From Elusimicrobiota bacterium (GTDB lineage: Bacteria; Elusimicrobiota; Elusimicrobia; UBA1565; UBA9628): 64,000 nt of DNA. Both the position numbers and the translations under genes were made by a program. The stretch lies in assembly GCA_016209035.1 (NCBI GenBank), contig JACQWX010000058.1, positions 17,066-81,065 of the forward strand, read 5' to 3'. The notes under the pieces are model-generated. The model made no database searches, was not told the DNA's origin, and worked only from the letters and a program-made list of their open reading frames with translations. Below are positions 17,034 through 26,101 of the stretch, piece after piece; position 1 is the stretch's first letter, and each line of letters begins with the position of its first letter.

Positions 17034-17682
17034 CTACGGGCTGGGCAACCTCTTCAGCATCCTGAGGGCGCTCCAGCGTCTCGGGGCCCAAGCCCTCCTG
17101 TCGAGGGACCCCAAGACCGTCTTTTCCGCCGGGAGGATCATCCTCCCGGGCGTCGGGGCTTTTGGGGACGGCATGAAGGGGCTCTCCGAGAACAGCCTGA
17201 TCGAGCCCATCAAGGCCTTCGCCCAGAGCGGCCGCCCCATCCTGGGCATCTGCCTGGGCATGCAGCTCCTCATGGAGGAGGGCACCGAATTCGGGCTGCA
17301 CCAGGGGCTGGGGATCGTCCGTGGCGGCACGGCTTCCCTATCCCGCTCCATCGCCACTCGCTCCAAAGTCCCCCATGTCGGATGGAACCTGGTCCGGCCG
17401 CCGAAACAGAGGAACCCCGGTCCTCGTCCTTGGGAAGGGACCATCCTGGCGGGACTGCCCGTCTCTTCGTACTTTTACTTCGTGCACTCCTTTGTCGTCG
17501 TTCCCGCCGACCCCGCGGAACGGATCGCCGAGACGGCCCACGCTGGGAGCGCTTTCTGCTCCGCGCTCCACTCCGGGAGCGTCTCGGGCTGCCAGTTCCA
17601 CCCCGAAAAATCCGGTCCGGCCGGGCTCAAGGTGCTGCGCAACTTCCTGGCGCTGCGCCCCTCATCGAGGCGCCCCGCATGA
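17002..17682 (+). CDS. hisH2: HisH2-like glutaminase subunit (class I glutamine amidotransferase)
   Basis: The 226-residue protein has the class I triad: nucleophile Cys in GICLGMQLL, and His/Glu in CQFHPEKS near the C-terminus; GLGNLFSI starts the fold. It hydrolyses glutamine and passes ammonia into HisF. The reading frame overlaps hisF2 by 32 bases, implying tight translational coupling and a fixed ratio. In Pseudomonas O-antigen systems HisH2/HisF2 serve WbpG, and the same use is inferred here. Confidence 0.85.
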   Translation: MTRKTSVVVIDYGLGNLFSILRALQRLGAQALLSRDPKTVFSAGRIILPGVGAFGDGMKGLSENSLIEPIKAFAQSGRPILGICLGMQLLMEEGTEFGLHQGLGIVRGGTASLSRSIATRSKVPHVGWNLVRPPKQRNPGPRPWEGTILAGLPVSSYFYFVHSFVVVPADPAERIAETAHAGSAFCSALHSGSVSGCQFHPEKSGPAGLKVLRNFLALRPSSRRPA

Positions 17683-18794
17683 AACCTAGCTTCCTCAGGC
17701 AGTTCCCCGAGATCGTCCTGTCCCCGCAGGCCACCTTGCGCCAGGCCATGGAGGTGTTCACGAACCGCCAGGTCGGCATCGTGATCGTGGCTTCCAAGGA
17801 CCGGCGGCTCAAGGGCATCGTCGTCGACTTCGACTTGAGGCGAGCGCTTCTTCGCGGAGAGACGATGCTATCCCCCGTCTCCAGGGCCATGAACCCGAAG
17901 CCCGAGACCATCCTCGCCGGGACGCCGGCCGAGGAGATCGCCGAGCGCTTCCGCAAGAAGCCCAAGGCCTACATCCCGGTCGTCGACCGCGCGGGGCGGA
18001 TCGTGGACGTGGCCGCCTGGTCGGACTACCTCTCGCTGCCGGAATCGCACCCGAACTGGGTCGTGATCATGGCGGGCGGCCGCGGGAGGCGCCTGCGGCC
18101 CTATACGGAGACGACGCCCAAGCCCATGATGCTCATCGGCGACAAGCCCCTGCTCGAGCTCGTGCTCGAGCGGCTGGTCGCCTCGGGGTTCCGGCGCTTC
18201 ATCTTCGCGGTCAATTACCTCGCGGACCGCATCCGGGACCATTTCGGCGACGGCTCCAAGTGGAAGGTCGAGATCGAGTACGTGGCCGAGCCCAGGGAGC
18301 TGGGGACGGCGGGCGCCTTGAGCCTCATCAAGCGCGACCTCGGAGAGCCGTTCATCGTCATGAACGGCGACCTCCTCACCAAGGTCAATTTCCGCGCCCT
18401 GCTCGACTTCCATCACGCGGATGGCAACCTCGCCACCCTGTGCGTGCGCGAATACGACCTCCAGGTCCCTTTCGGCGTGGTCCAGCTCCAAGAGCACAAG
18501 CTCCGCTCCATTTCGGAGAAGCCCATCCAGAGGTTCTTCGTCAACGCCGGCATCTGCGTGCTCGAGCCGAAGGCCCTCGCATCGCTCAAACGGGGGGAGC
18601 CCTGCGACATGCCGGATTTCCTCGAGACCCTGCAGAAGAAGCATCCCGGCCAGATCGGATGCTTCCCGGTCCAGGAATACTGGCTCGACATCGGGCGCCT
18701 TGAAGACTACCAGCGGGCGGTCGAGGACTACGACCACCACTTCCGCCGCCCCGCTTCGGCGACCCGCCGGCCGCCGGCAGGCGGCAAGAGATGA
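17679..18794 (+). CDS. CBS-domain nucleotidyltransferase (PtmE-like sugar-1-phosphate nucleotidylyltransferase)
   Basis: The 371-residue protein has two N-terminal CBS motifs (residues 5-120) fused to a nucleotidyltransferase domain: MAGGRGRRLRPYT (nucleotide loop), TPKPMM, NYLADRI, VMNGDLL (metal-binding Asp) and YWLDIGRLEDY. In Campylobacter the similarly built PtmE is the glucosamine-1-phosphate guanylyltransferase that opens the GDP-linked legionaminic acid route. ATGA overlap with hisH2 places it in the same operon. The exact nucleotide (GTP, CTP or UTP) cannot be told from the sequence. Confidence 0.8.
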   Translation: MKPSFLRQFPEIVLSPQATLRQAMEVFTNRQVGIVIVASKDRRLKGIVVDFDLRRALLRGETMLSPVSRAMNPKPETILAGTPAEEIAERFRKKPKAYIPVVDRAGRIVDVAAWSDYLSLPESHPNWVVIMAGGRGRRLRPYTETTPKPMMLIGDKPLLELVLERLVASGFRRFIFAVNYLADRIRDHFGDGSKWKVEIEYVAEPRELGTAGALSLIKRDLGEPFIVMNGDLLTKVNFRALLDFHHADGNLATLCVREYDLQVPFGVVQLQEHKLRSISEKPIQRFFVNAGICVLEPKALASLKRGEPCDMPDFLETLQKKHPGQIGCFPVQEYWLDIGRLEDYQRAVEDYDHHFRRPASATRRPPAGGKR

Positions 18795-18798
18795 TCTC

Positions 18799-19959
18799 GT
18801 GATCGCGCTTCACGAACCCGTCTTTTCCGGCCGGGAATGGCGCTACCTCAAGGAGTGCCTGGACAGCGGCTGGGTCTCCTCCTCGGGCGGGTTCGTCGAC
18901 CGGTTCGAGGAGACGGCGCGCGGCGCGCTTGGAGCCCGCCATGCCGTGGCCGTGGTCAACGGCACGGCGGCTCTGCACCTGGCCTTGCGGGCCGCGGGCG
19001 TCTCCAGAGACTGCGAGGTCCTCGTGCCCTCGCTCACCTTCATCGCGACCGCCAATGCCGCCGCCTATCTGGGCGCGGTCCCGCGGTTCGTGGACTGCGA
19101 AGGGACCACGCTGGGCATGGACCCCGACTCCGTGGCCGACTACCTGAGGCTCAAAGCCAGGCTCTCGGCCGGGGCCTGCGTCGACAAAGACAGCGGCCGG
19201 CGCATCGCGGCCTGCGTCCCGGTCCACGCGTTCGGGCATCCCGCCCGGCTCGACCGCATCATCGAGGTCTGCGGCCGCTGGCGCATCCCGGTGGTCGAGG
19301 ACGCGGCCGAGAGCCTCGGCTCGACGTTCCAGGGCAAGGCCGCCGGCACCTTCGGACTGCTCGGGTGCTTGAGCTTCAACGGCAACAAGATCATCACCAC
19401 CGGCGGAGGCGGCATGGTCGTGACCAGCGACCGGCGCCTGGCCGCCCTGGTCCGGCACCTCTCGACCCAAGCCAAGGCCGACCCGGCGACCTACCGGCAC
19501 GACATGGTGGGCTACAACTACAGGCTTCCGGGCATCAACGCGGCCCTGGGGTGCGCCCAGCTCGAAGCCTTGGATGCTTTCGTCCAGAAGAAGCGCCGCA
19601 TCGCCGGCTGGTACCGCGAAGCCTTGTCCGGGGCGAAGGGCCTGAGCCTGCTCTGGGAGCCGCCGCAGAGCCGGAGCAACTTCTGGCTCAACACCGTGCT
19701 CGCCGATTCCCCCGCCCGGGCCCGGGCCCTGATGAAGCGCCTGGCGAGCCGCGCCGTAGAGTGCCGGGCCCCGTGGAAGCCCTGCCACCTGCAGGGCATC
19801 CATGAGCCGCTCTCGGCCGGCACTCTTGGCGTCTGCGAGCGGGTCTGGCGCACCGCGTTCAACGTGCCGTCGAGCGCGAGCCTCTCGCGGGACGATGTCC
19901 GCCGCGTCGGCCGCCTCCTCTCGCCGAAGAGGGACGCCGGGCGAGGAAGCCGCCCATGA
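18799..19959 (+). CDS. legC: LegC-type nucleotide-sugar aminotransferase (DegT family)
   Basis: The 386-residue PLP enzyme has EWRYLKECLDSGWVSS at its N-terminus, typical of LegC, VVEDAAESLGS, and the Schiff-base Lys197 in FNGNKIITTGGGG. LegC converts the 4-keto-6-deoxy sugar produced by LegB into the 4-amino sugar. The LegB homologue is at 28374-29366. GTG at 18799 lies 4 bases after the previous stop and matches the conserved start; no in-frame ATG is closer. Confidence 0.85.
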   Translation: MIALHEPVFSGREWRYLKECLDSGWVSSSGGFVDRFEETARGALGARHAVAVVNGTAALHLALRAAGVSRDCEVLVPSLTFIATANAAAYLGAVPRFVDCEGTTLGMDPDSVADYLRLKARLSAGACVDKDSGRRIAACVPVHAFGHPARLDRIIEVCGRWRIPVVEDAAESLGSTFQGKAAGTFGLLGCLSFNGNKIITTGGGGMVVTSDRRLAALVRHLSTQAKADPATYRHDMVGYNYRLPGINAALGCAQLEALDAFVQKKRRIAGWYREALSGAKGLSLLWEPPQSRSNFWLNTVLADSPARARALMKRLASRAVECRAPWKPCHLQGIHEPLSAGTLGVCERVWRTAFNVPSSASLSRDDVRRVGRLLSPKRDAGRGSRP

Positions 19960-21758
19960 AAGCCTCCTCCTGGCGCCTCGGGGAGACCCTGCGGGTCGTG
20001 CGGTCCTGCCGCATACTCGACGGCGGGGCCTATCTCCTGCTCGGCATCTACTACCTCCTCATCCCGGTGAACACCGTCATCGACGGCGCGAGCTGGCTCA
20101 TGCTGGTGAGGGTCTTCATGTCGGCGGATCCCGCCCAGTCCCCGGGTACGCCCATAGGCTCCATCGACCCCTGGCTCACGCGGCTGGGCCTGCCGGTCGA
20201 GCCGGTCTTCCTCCTCAAGGCCACCATCGCCCTCTTCGCGGTCAAGGCGGCGCTCACGGTCGGCATGGCGGGCCTCGAGGGCGTGCTGCAGGCCGGGATC
20301 CGGCGGCGGATCCAGGAGCGCTGCTTCGCGAACCTCATGCAGGGGCGCTGGGAGGCCATGCGCCTCGACAACGTCGGGCGCTGGGTGGGCTCCCTGACCG
20401 AGGAGACCGCCGCCTTCTCCAAGTACCTGGTCTCCCTCCTGCACGCGGGCTATGCCTTGGCGGCGTTCCTGATCCTCGCGGCCATGGCCTTCGCGGTCGA
20501 GCCGCGCGTGTGCCTCCTGATGGGCGGCATCGGCGCGATGGCATGGGGGGTCCTCAGTTACGTCTACGGAGCCCAAGCCGCGCTCTCTAAGAGCCAGGTC
20601 CAGGCCCGGCAAGGGTTCGCCTCCGACATCACGGAGCGGCTCGAGGGGCTCTTCCAGATCAAGGCCGCGGGCGAGACGACCCCCTATCTGCGCACGGGCC
20701 TGCGAAGGCAGGAAGAGATGACCTCCGCGGAGGTCTCCATCGGCTGGCTGGCGGGCTTGCTGACCGCCTTCAACGCCGTGCTGCTGTGCCTCGTGCTGGC
20801 GGCCTACTACCTCTTCGAGGCCGTCCGCGGCCGCTCGGCGCTCGGAGGATTGGACGCCCTAGGGAGCGTGGGCGTCCTGGGATTCCGCGCCATCACCCAG
20901 CTGAACTATCTCATCGGCTCCCTGGGGAACCTCACCAGGCTCGCCGGCTCCATCGACCCCGTGCTCCGGATGACCACGGTCTTGCCCGAGATCGAGAAAC
21001 GCCCGCTCCCCGAGGCGCTCGGCGAGATCCGGCTGGAGGGCGTCGGCTACGATTTTGACGGACGCTGCGGGCGGGCGCCCTACGGCAAGAGCGTCCTCAA
21101 GGGCCAGGACCTCGTCATCCGCCCGGGCCGGATCTTCCTCATCACCGGACCCTCGGGCTCGGGCAAGACCACCCTGGCCAACCTCATCGCCGGCCTCTAC
21201 GAGCCCACCGCCGGCCGCATCGTCTATGTCGGCGCCTCCGGCGCCGCCTACGATTCCCGGGAGCACCATCCCCGGATCGGGTACGTGACCCAGGACGTGC
21301 GGCTGTTCACGGGAAGCGTCCGGGACAACCTCGACCCCTGGAGGAAGGTCTCGGACGAGGACCTCGGGCAATGCCTCCGCGAGACCGACGCCGCCGGCTT
21401 CGTCGAGAGGCTGGGCGGCCTCGACGGGGCCGTCGCCGAGGGGGGGCGCTCCCTCTCCGGCGGAGAGAAGAGGCGCCTCGCCATCGCCCGGGCGATCGCG
21501 CAGAAGTGCGACTGCCTGGTGCTCGACGAGGTCACCAGCGGCCTCGACGCGCGCAACAAGGCCGAGCTGCTCGATACCATCGGCCGGCTGGGCTCCCGCG
21601 TCCTCATCATCGCCATCGCCCACGACACGGCGACCTACGACGCCGTGGACAGGACGCTCTTCGAGCTGACCCCGCTCCTGGCCCAAGGAGGCCAGGTCCC
21701 CGGAGGGCAGACGTTCTCCTCTCCCGGAGGGGGGGCGGTGGAAGGGAGGGCCCCATGA
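19956..21758 (+). CDS. ABC transporter, fused permease and ATPase (glycan or lipid-linked sugar export)
   Basis: The 600-residue half-transporter has about six hydrophobic segments in residues 1-330. The ATPase domain follows, with Walker A GPSGSGKTT near 398, Q-loop VTQDVRLF, signature LSGGEKRRLAIARA near 500, Walker B CLVLDE and H-loop AIAHD. It would act as a homodimer, MsbA/PglK-like, possibly flipping a lipid-linked glycan. ATGA overlap with legC. The last 25 residues after the ATPase domain (GGQVPGGQTFSSPGGG) are low complexity and share a GACGTTCTCC core with the addAB repeat family. Confidence 0.87.
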   Translation: MKASSWRLGETLRVVRSCRILDGGAYLLLGIYYLLIPVNTVIDGASWLMLVRVFMSADPAQSPGTPIGSIDPWLTRLGLPVEPVFLLKATIALFAVKAALTVGMAGLEGVLQAGIRRRIQERCFANLMQGRWEAMRLDNVGRWVGSLTEETAAFSKYLVSLLHAGYALAAFLILAAMAFAVEPRVCLLMGGIGAMAWGVLSYVYGAQAALSKSQVQARQGFASDITERLEGLFQIKAAGETTPYLRTGLRRQEEMTSAEVSIGWLAGLLTAFNAVLLCLVLAAYYLFEAVRGRSALGGLDALGSVGVLGFRAITQLNYLIGSLGNLTRLAGSIDPVLRMTTVLPEIEKRPLPEALGEIRLEGVGYDFDGRCGRAPYGKSVLKGQDLVIRPGRIFLITGPSGSGKTTLANLIAGLYEPTAGRIVYVGASGAAYDSREHHPRIGYVTQDVRLFTGSVRDNLDPWRKVSDEDLGQCLRETDAAGFVERLGGLDGAVAEGGRSLSGGEKRRLAIARAIAQKCDCLVLDEVTSGLDARNKAELLDTIGRLGSRVLIIAIAHDTATYDAVDRTLFELTPLLAQGGQVPGGQTFSSPGGGAVEGRAP

Positions 21759-22663
21759 CGACCCGAGAGACGATTTTGCTCACCGGCTCGACGGGCCTTC
21801 TCGGCAAGGGCATGGAGGAGACCGCGCCGGCGGGCTGGCGCATCCTCGGCGTCCACCAGCGGGACTACAAGGTCGATGATTCCCGGGTCCGGCATCTCGC
21901 GCTGGACATCCGCGACAAGCGCGCCGTGGACCGGCTCTTCGCCCGCCACCGGTTCGCCGCGGTGGTCCACGCGGGCGGGATCGCCAGCGTGGACTATGTC
22001 GAGCAGCACTACGCCGAGAGCCTGGAATCCAACGTCGTGGGGACCCTCAACATCAGCTCCGCCTGCAGGCGCGCCGGCGCGCACCTCGTCTACGTCTCGA
22101 CCAACGCGGTCTTCGACGGCGCGAACGCCCCCTACCGGGAGACCGACGCGGCGCGGCCAGTCAACAAGTACGGTCGGATCAAGGTGGAATGCGAGCGCCT
22201 CGTGGCCGAGACCCTCCCCCACAGCACCATCGTGCGGCCCATCCTCATGTACGGCTGGAACCACGTGGTCGGCAGGCCCAACACCGCGACCTGGATCTAC
22301 GACAAGCTCCTGCGCGGCGAGCGCATCCACATGGTGACCGACGTCTACGAGAATCCGCTCTTCAACCTGCAGTGCGGCCGGGCCCTCTGGGCCGTAGTCC
22401 GCAGGAGGCCCCGAGGCATCATCCACCTGGCGGGCAGGGACCGAGTCAACCGCCACCGGTTCGCGCTCAAGGTGGCGAAGGTCTTCCGGCTCGACTTCAA
22501 GCTGGTGACCCCCGTGCGCAGCTCCTTCTTCCCGGACATCGCCCCGCGCCCCAAGAACACCACGCTCGCGACGGAACGTATGCGGCGCGAGCTCGGCGTC
22601 GCCCCGATGTCCCTCGAAGAGGGGCTCCTCCGCATGAAGCGGACGATGCGGGTGAAGGCGTAG
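21755..22663 (+). CDS. RmlD-like NAD(P)-dependent sugar reductase/epimerase
   Basis: The 302-residue SDR has TGSTGLLGKG, VHAGGIASVDYVE, STNAVFDGANAPY, YGRIKVE (catalytic Tyr/Lys) and RPILMYGWN, the order of dTDP-4-dehydrorhamnose reductase relatives. It may reduce a 4-keto sugar nucleotide. The ATG at 21755 overlaps the ABC transporter stop. There is no RmlA/B/C set nearby, so rhamnose synthesis as such is not implied. Confidence 0.78.
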   Translation: MTTRETILLTGSTGLLGKGMEETAPAGWRILGVHQRDYKVDDSRVRHLALDIRDKRAVDRLFARHRFAAVVHAGGIASVDYVEQHYAESLESNVVGTLNISSACRRAGAHLVYVSTNAVFDGANAPYRETDAARPVNKYGRIKVECERLVAETLPHSTIVRPILMYGWNHVVGRPNTATWIYDKLLRGERIHMVTDVYENPLFNLQCGRALWAVVRRRPRGIIHLAGRDRVNRHRFALKVAKVFRLDFKLVTPVRSSFFPDIAPRPKNTTLATERMRRELGVAPMSLEEGLLRMKRTMRVKA

Positions 22664-22668
22664 CGAGG

Positions 22669-23574
22669 ATGAGACCTCCTACAGGAGGGACTGGCGGCAA
22701 GGGACCGCCGTCCCCGAAGGGGACTTCATGGGCCTTCGCCCTCGGGAGGGCCGCATGCGTCGCCGCAATCCTCCTTCTGCCGGCCGGACCGGCGGCGGAG
22801 CCTGAAGCCAGTCCCCAGTCTGAGATCAGCGGGATTTGCTGGAGCCCGGATTCCCTGAAAACACTGGCGGTCGGCGTGACCACGAAGAGCGGGGCGCTCG
22901 CCGTGCTGGGCCTGCCCCATGAACGCATGGCCCTCAACGCCATCGACGAACGCTGGGTCTACAGGCCGCAGTCGAGGTTTCTCCACCGGGGCAAGACCGC
23001 TTTCCTGGATTTCGCCGGGAACACCCTGGCCGGCGCGAGACTGCTTCCCGATTCGGTGGAGGACCGGAAAGGCTTCGTCGTGGACTTCTCCTACGGATGG
23101 GGCGGAAAGCACGGGAGGGGCTATCAGCACTACAACGGGTCGGGTCCCAACGTGTCATTCAACCTGGGCTACGCGCCGCACGAGAGAGCGGCCCTCCTCC
23201 TCGGCCTCACGGGGAGCCGCCATCCAGGAGCAACCACCGACATCCTCTCCATTGGCCTCCGGGTTTTTCCGGTCTTTCCCTGGTATGTCCAGGGCAGCTA
23301 CGGCGCGGCGCACGACACGATCTCATTCAACGTCATGAGCGACGACCCCGGATACCCGTGCTCCTCAGGAGGGTCCCTGTCTACCGGGGGCGGCGCCTTC
23401 ATGTTCAAGGCCGGATACGAATTCGGATTCCGGCGGACCTGGGCCTGGGCCCCGGAACTGTTCTTCGGGCACGCGCGCATGTCGGCGAACGAAGTCCGCT
23501 GCCGGAAGGAAATCTCCGTGAGCCAGAGGGCAACCTTCTACGGCCTGGCGGCCCGCATCGCGTGGTATCCGTGA
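22669..23574 (+). CDS. secreted outer-membrane protein: BamE/SmpA-like domain plus beta-barrel-like region
   Basis: The 301-residue protein has a hydrophobic signal segment (ALGRAACVAAILLLPAGPA) after a non-conserved 22-residue stretch that contains the small hairpin at 22710-22724. The segment SLKTLAVGVTTKSGALAVLG, followed by RWVYRPQ, resembles the BamE/OmlA fold. The rest is rich in alternating aromatic and glycine residues (FVVDFSYGWGGKHGRGY, FNLGYAPHERAALLLG) and ends in ARIAWYP, like an outer-membrane barrel strand. It could be a small porin or glycan-locus outer-membrane factor. Function inferred only from architecture. Confidence 0.5.
   Translation: MRPPTGGTGGKGPPSPKGTSWAFALGRAACVAAILLLPAGPAAEPEASPQSEISGICWSPDSLKTLAVGVTTKSGALAVLGLPHERMALNAIDERWVYRPQSRFLHRGKTAFLDFAGNTLAGARLLPDSVEDRKGFVVDFSYGWGGKHGRGYQHYNGSGPNVSFNLGYAPHERAALLLGLTGSRHPGATTDILSIGLRVFPVFPWYVQGSYGAAHDTISFNVMSDDPGYPCSSGGSLSTGGGAFMFKAGYEFGFRRTWAWAPELFFGHARMSANEVRCRKEISVSQRATFYGLAARIAWYP
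22710..22724. repeat. small in-frame hairpin near the start of the outer-membrane protein gene
   Basis: GTCCCC-GAA-GGGGAC, preceded by a second mini-stem GGCGG/CCGCC at 22693-22709. Both fall between the start codon and the signal peptide. Confidence 0.5.
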
Positions 23575-24485
23575 GCCTGCCTAGAGTCTCCGTCGTCATC
23601 CCGGCCTACAACGCGGCCTCCTTCATCGAGACGACCCTGGACTCCATCCGGGCCCAGACCTTCACGGACTACGAGGTCGTCGTAGTGGACGACGGCTCCC
23701 AGGACGGCACCCACCGGGTGGCCGAGGCCTACCTCTCCGGGCACCGCCTCGAGGGCCGCGTCATCCGGCAGGAGAACAAGAAGATCGCCGGAGCCCGCAA
23801 CACCGGCATGCGCGCGGCCGCGGGGGAGTTCATCGCCCTCCTCGACCACGACGACCTTTGGCGCCCGGACAAGCTCGCCCTCGTGATGCGGGAGTTCGAG
23901 CTCCACCCGGAGACCGGCCTCGTCGGGCACCACATCGCGGTCACAAAGGACGGCGCGGTCGTGCGCGTCATCCGCAAGGGGCCGGCCGCCGCCCGCATGT
24001 ACGAGCGGCTCCTCCTCGAGGGCAACGCGGTCTCTCCCTCGGCCGCGGTCTTCCGAAAGGACCGGGCGCTCGCGATCGGAGGCTTCCGCGAGGAGCTTGA
24101 ATACGTCACCGTGGAGGACTACGACTTCTGGATGAGGCTGAGCAAGGTCGCCCCCTTCCGCTTCATCGACCGGATCCTCTCAGAGTACCCCCTGCGGGAG
24201 ACCTCGGCCTCCGCCCGCATCGGCTTCCACCACCGCAACCTCGAGACCCTGTTGCGCAGGCACTTCCTGGAGCATTTCGGCCCAACCCCGGGCCTCCTGG
24301 ACCGCCTGCGCATGCGCAGGCGCATGGCCGCGGCCTTCCGCTCGGCCCTGGGCCGGCTCCTGGAGACGGACGGCCCGGCCGAGGAGGCGCGGGACTACGC
24401 CCTCAGGATGCTCTCCGAGTATCCCCTCGACCCCAAGAACCTGGCCCGGGCCTGCCAGTGGGCCCTGCGAAGGCTGGAATCGTAG
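23571..24485 (+). CDS. glycosyltransferase family 2
   Basis: The 304-residue GT-A enzyme has VSVVIPAYNAASFIE, VVVVDDGSQDGT, GARNTGMRAAAGEFIALLDHDD (the DxD-type metal site is within the last residues) and a catalytic ED near VTVEDYDFW. It transfers a nucleotide-activated sugar to the growing glycan on the cytoplasmic face. The GTG at 23571 overlaps the stop of the outer-membrane gene (GTGA). Confidence 0.9.
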   Translation: MSLPRVSVVIPAYNAASFIETTLDSIRAQTFTDYEVVVVDDGSQDGTHRVAEAYLSGHRLEGRVIRQENKKIAGARNTGMRAAAGEFIALLDHDDLWRPDKLALVMREFELHPETGLVGHHIAVTKDGAVVRVIRKGPAAARMYERLLLEGNAVSPSAAVFRKDRALAIGGFREELEYVTVEDYDFWMRLSKVAPFRFIDRILSEYPLRETSASARIGFHHRNLETLLRRHFLEHFGPTPGLLDRLRMRRRMAAAFRSALGRLLETDGPAEEARDYALRMLSEYPLDPKNLARACQWALRRLES

Positions 24486-24497
24486 TCCAGGACGACA

Positions 24498-26033
24498 ATG
24501 AAGAATTTCACCTTCCCCGCCATCGCCGTCGCCGCCGCGGTCTGCCTGCCGGTCTTCGCGCGTCCCGACTCCGGTCAGGAATCCATCCTCGACCGCGTCT
24601 CCCGCGTCGAGAAGGACCTGCGTCTTGAAATCCCACCGGTCCCGTGCCTCTGCGACGGGCCGGGACTCAAGCAGAGCACGATCAGCGTCGGGGACTGCGA
24701 TCTCTATGCGGAGGAGGAGGGCGGCGGCATGCCCATGGTCCTGCTTCACGGCGGACCCGGCGCGACGCACCACTATTTCCACCCCCACTTCTCCCGGGCC
24801 AAAGGCTTCGCTCGCGTCATTTACTACGACCAGAGAGGATGCGGCGAGTCGGGCTATTGCCCCGGCAAAGGCTACAGCCTGGACCAAGCCGTCGCCGACC
24901 TTGAGAAGCTTCGGCTCGCCCTCAAAATCGAACGCTGGGTGGTTCTGGGGCATTCCTACGGCGGACTCCTGGCCCAATATTACGCGCTGAAGCACCCGGA
25001 CGCCTTTGCAGGCCTGGTCCTTGTCGGCGCCGGCCACGGCATGCACATCGCCATGAAGCCCACGCGCCAGGGCGACTACATTTCAAACGCGGAAAGCGCC
25101 AGGCTGCTCGCCATCAGGGACGAGATCAAAGGACTGGTGAAAAGCGATCGTATCCGGACGGAGAGATTGGAACAACTCGGTGTTTACAACAGATTCCTCA
25201 ACGGCGACTGGAAGCGGCAAAGCTTCTACAGGCCCTCCCCTGAGCGCGTTGCACAGACCGCCCTGTACGAATGGAAGCATGACCGGAATTTCAACTCGAT
25301 CATGAGCCGGGAGTCGGACAAGATCGATCTCCAGGGCGCCTTCGCGGGCTTCCCGGTCCCGACCCTGATCATGGAGGGCCGATGGGACCTCACTTGGAAC
25401 ACCGACAAGCCGCGAATCCTTCTGAACAACCACCCGGGCGCCCGCCTCGTGATGTTCAAGAAGTCCTCGCATGAGCCCTTCGCGGACGAGCCCGGGAAGT
25501 TCTTCTCCGAGCTCAAGGCCTTCTTAGAAAAGCTTCCGAGCCCCGGTCCCGTCGGACTTTCCGCCTGGAAGGATTCCTTAACCGGCTGGGAGAATTCCCC
25601 GGTCCATCTTGCCTGGTTGCGTTCCCCGGAATATGTCCTCAACACCACCGGCTGGGGACGCAGGTCCAACGAGGAGGTCGCCGCCGCCTATTCCCCCAAG
25701 TGGCTCGGCAAGCTCGGGTCCGCGGACCTCCTGAAGGTCGGCCTGGCCTTGTACGATGTCGCCCGGTATGAGGAGGCCTTGGCGGCCTTTCGCAGGCTTC
25801 AAACCAAGGAGTCCGGCGAGGGCGCGGCCCGGGCCTTGATCTGGCAGGGCTTTCTGCTCGACCTCCAGGGACGGCGCGAGCAAGCGATCGCGGTGTATAA
25901 GAAGGTGTCCGCCATGAAGGCCTCTCGCCGGTGGAGCCACGATCAATTCGGCCTCAGATTCTCGCCCAGCGAATACGCCCTGGAGAAGATCGGGGAGCCC
26001 TTCAAGCGCGTCGAGAACTCTCTCGGCGAGTAG
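24498..26033 (+). CDS. secreted alpha/beta hydrolase, proline iminopeptidase-like (S33)
   Basis: The 511-residue protein has a signal peptide (residues 1-22 ending VFARP), then an alpha/beta hydrolase: the oxyanion HGGPG near residue 84, DQRGCGES, the nucleophile elbow GHSYGG (Ser about 152), Asp in MEGRWDLTW and His in KKSSHEPF. These are the S33 prolyl aminopeptidase signatures. The last 150 residues are helical with repeats like TPR (ALYDVARYEEALAAFRRLQ, ALIWQGFLLDLQGRREQAIAVYKKV). It is last in the plus run; 12 bases separate it from the GT2. It may trim peptides or esters in the envelope. Confidence 0.82.
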   Translation: MKNFTFPAIAVAAAVCLPVFARPDSGQESILDRVSRVEKDLRLEIPPVPCLCDGPGLKQSTISVGDCDLYAEEEGGGMPMVLLHGGPGATHHYFHPHFSRAKGFARVIYYDQRGCGESGYCPGKGYSLDQAVADLEKLRLALKIERWVVLGHSYGGLLAQYYALKHPDAFAGLVLVGAGHGMHIAMKPTRQGDYISNAESARLLAIRDEIKGLVKSDRIRTERLEQLGVYNRFLNGDWKRQSFYRPSPERVAQTALYEWKHDRNFNSIMSRESDKIDLQGAFAGFPVPTLIMEGRWDLTWNTDKPRILLNNHPGARLVMFKKSSHEPFADEPGKFFSELKAFLEKLPSPGPVGLSAWKDSLTGWENSPVHLAWLRSPEYVLNTTGWGRRSNEEVAAAYSPKWLGKLGSADLLKVGLALYDVARYEEALAAFRRLQTKESGEGAARALIWQGFLLDLQGRREQAIAVYKKVSAMKASRRWSHDQFGLRFSPSEYALEKIGEPFKRVENSLGE

Positions 26034-26074
26034 CAGGAGTCAGCGGGGAAAGACCCGCCGTGTCCGTTCCAGGA

Positions 26075-26098
26075 GCGGGCCCCGGAGCCGGGCCCGCC
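26075..26098. other. GC inverted repeat between convergent genes
   Basis: GCGGGCCC, 7-base loop, GGGCCCGC lies between the hydrolase stop (26033) and the end of the decayed ATPase (26102). It could end transcription from either side, but no T-run follows, so terminator function is uncertain. Confidence 0.35.
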
Positions 26099-26101
26099 AG
26101 T

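Noticed and set aside
16221..17682. Histidine biosynthesis operon fragment
   Set aside because: Only hisF- and hisH-like genes are present, one with a changed catalytic residue, inside a glycan operon with WbpG-type amidotransferases; HisF2/HisH2 fits better.
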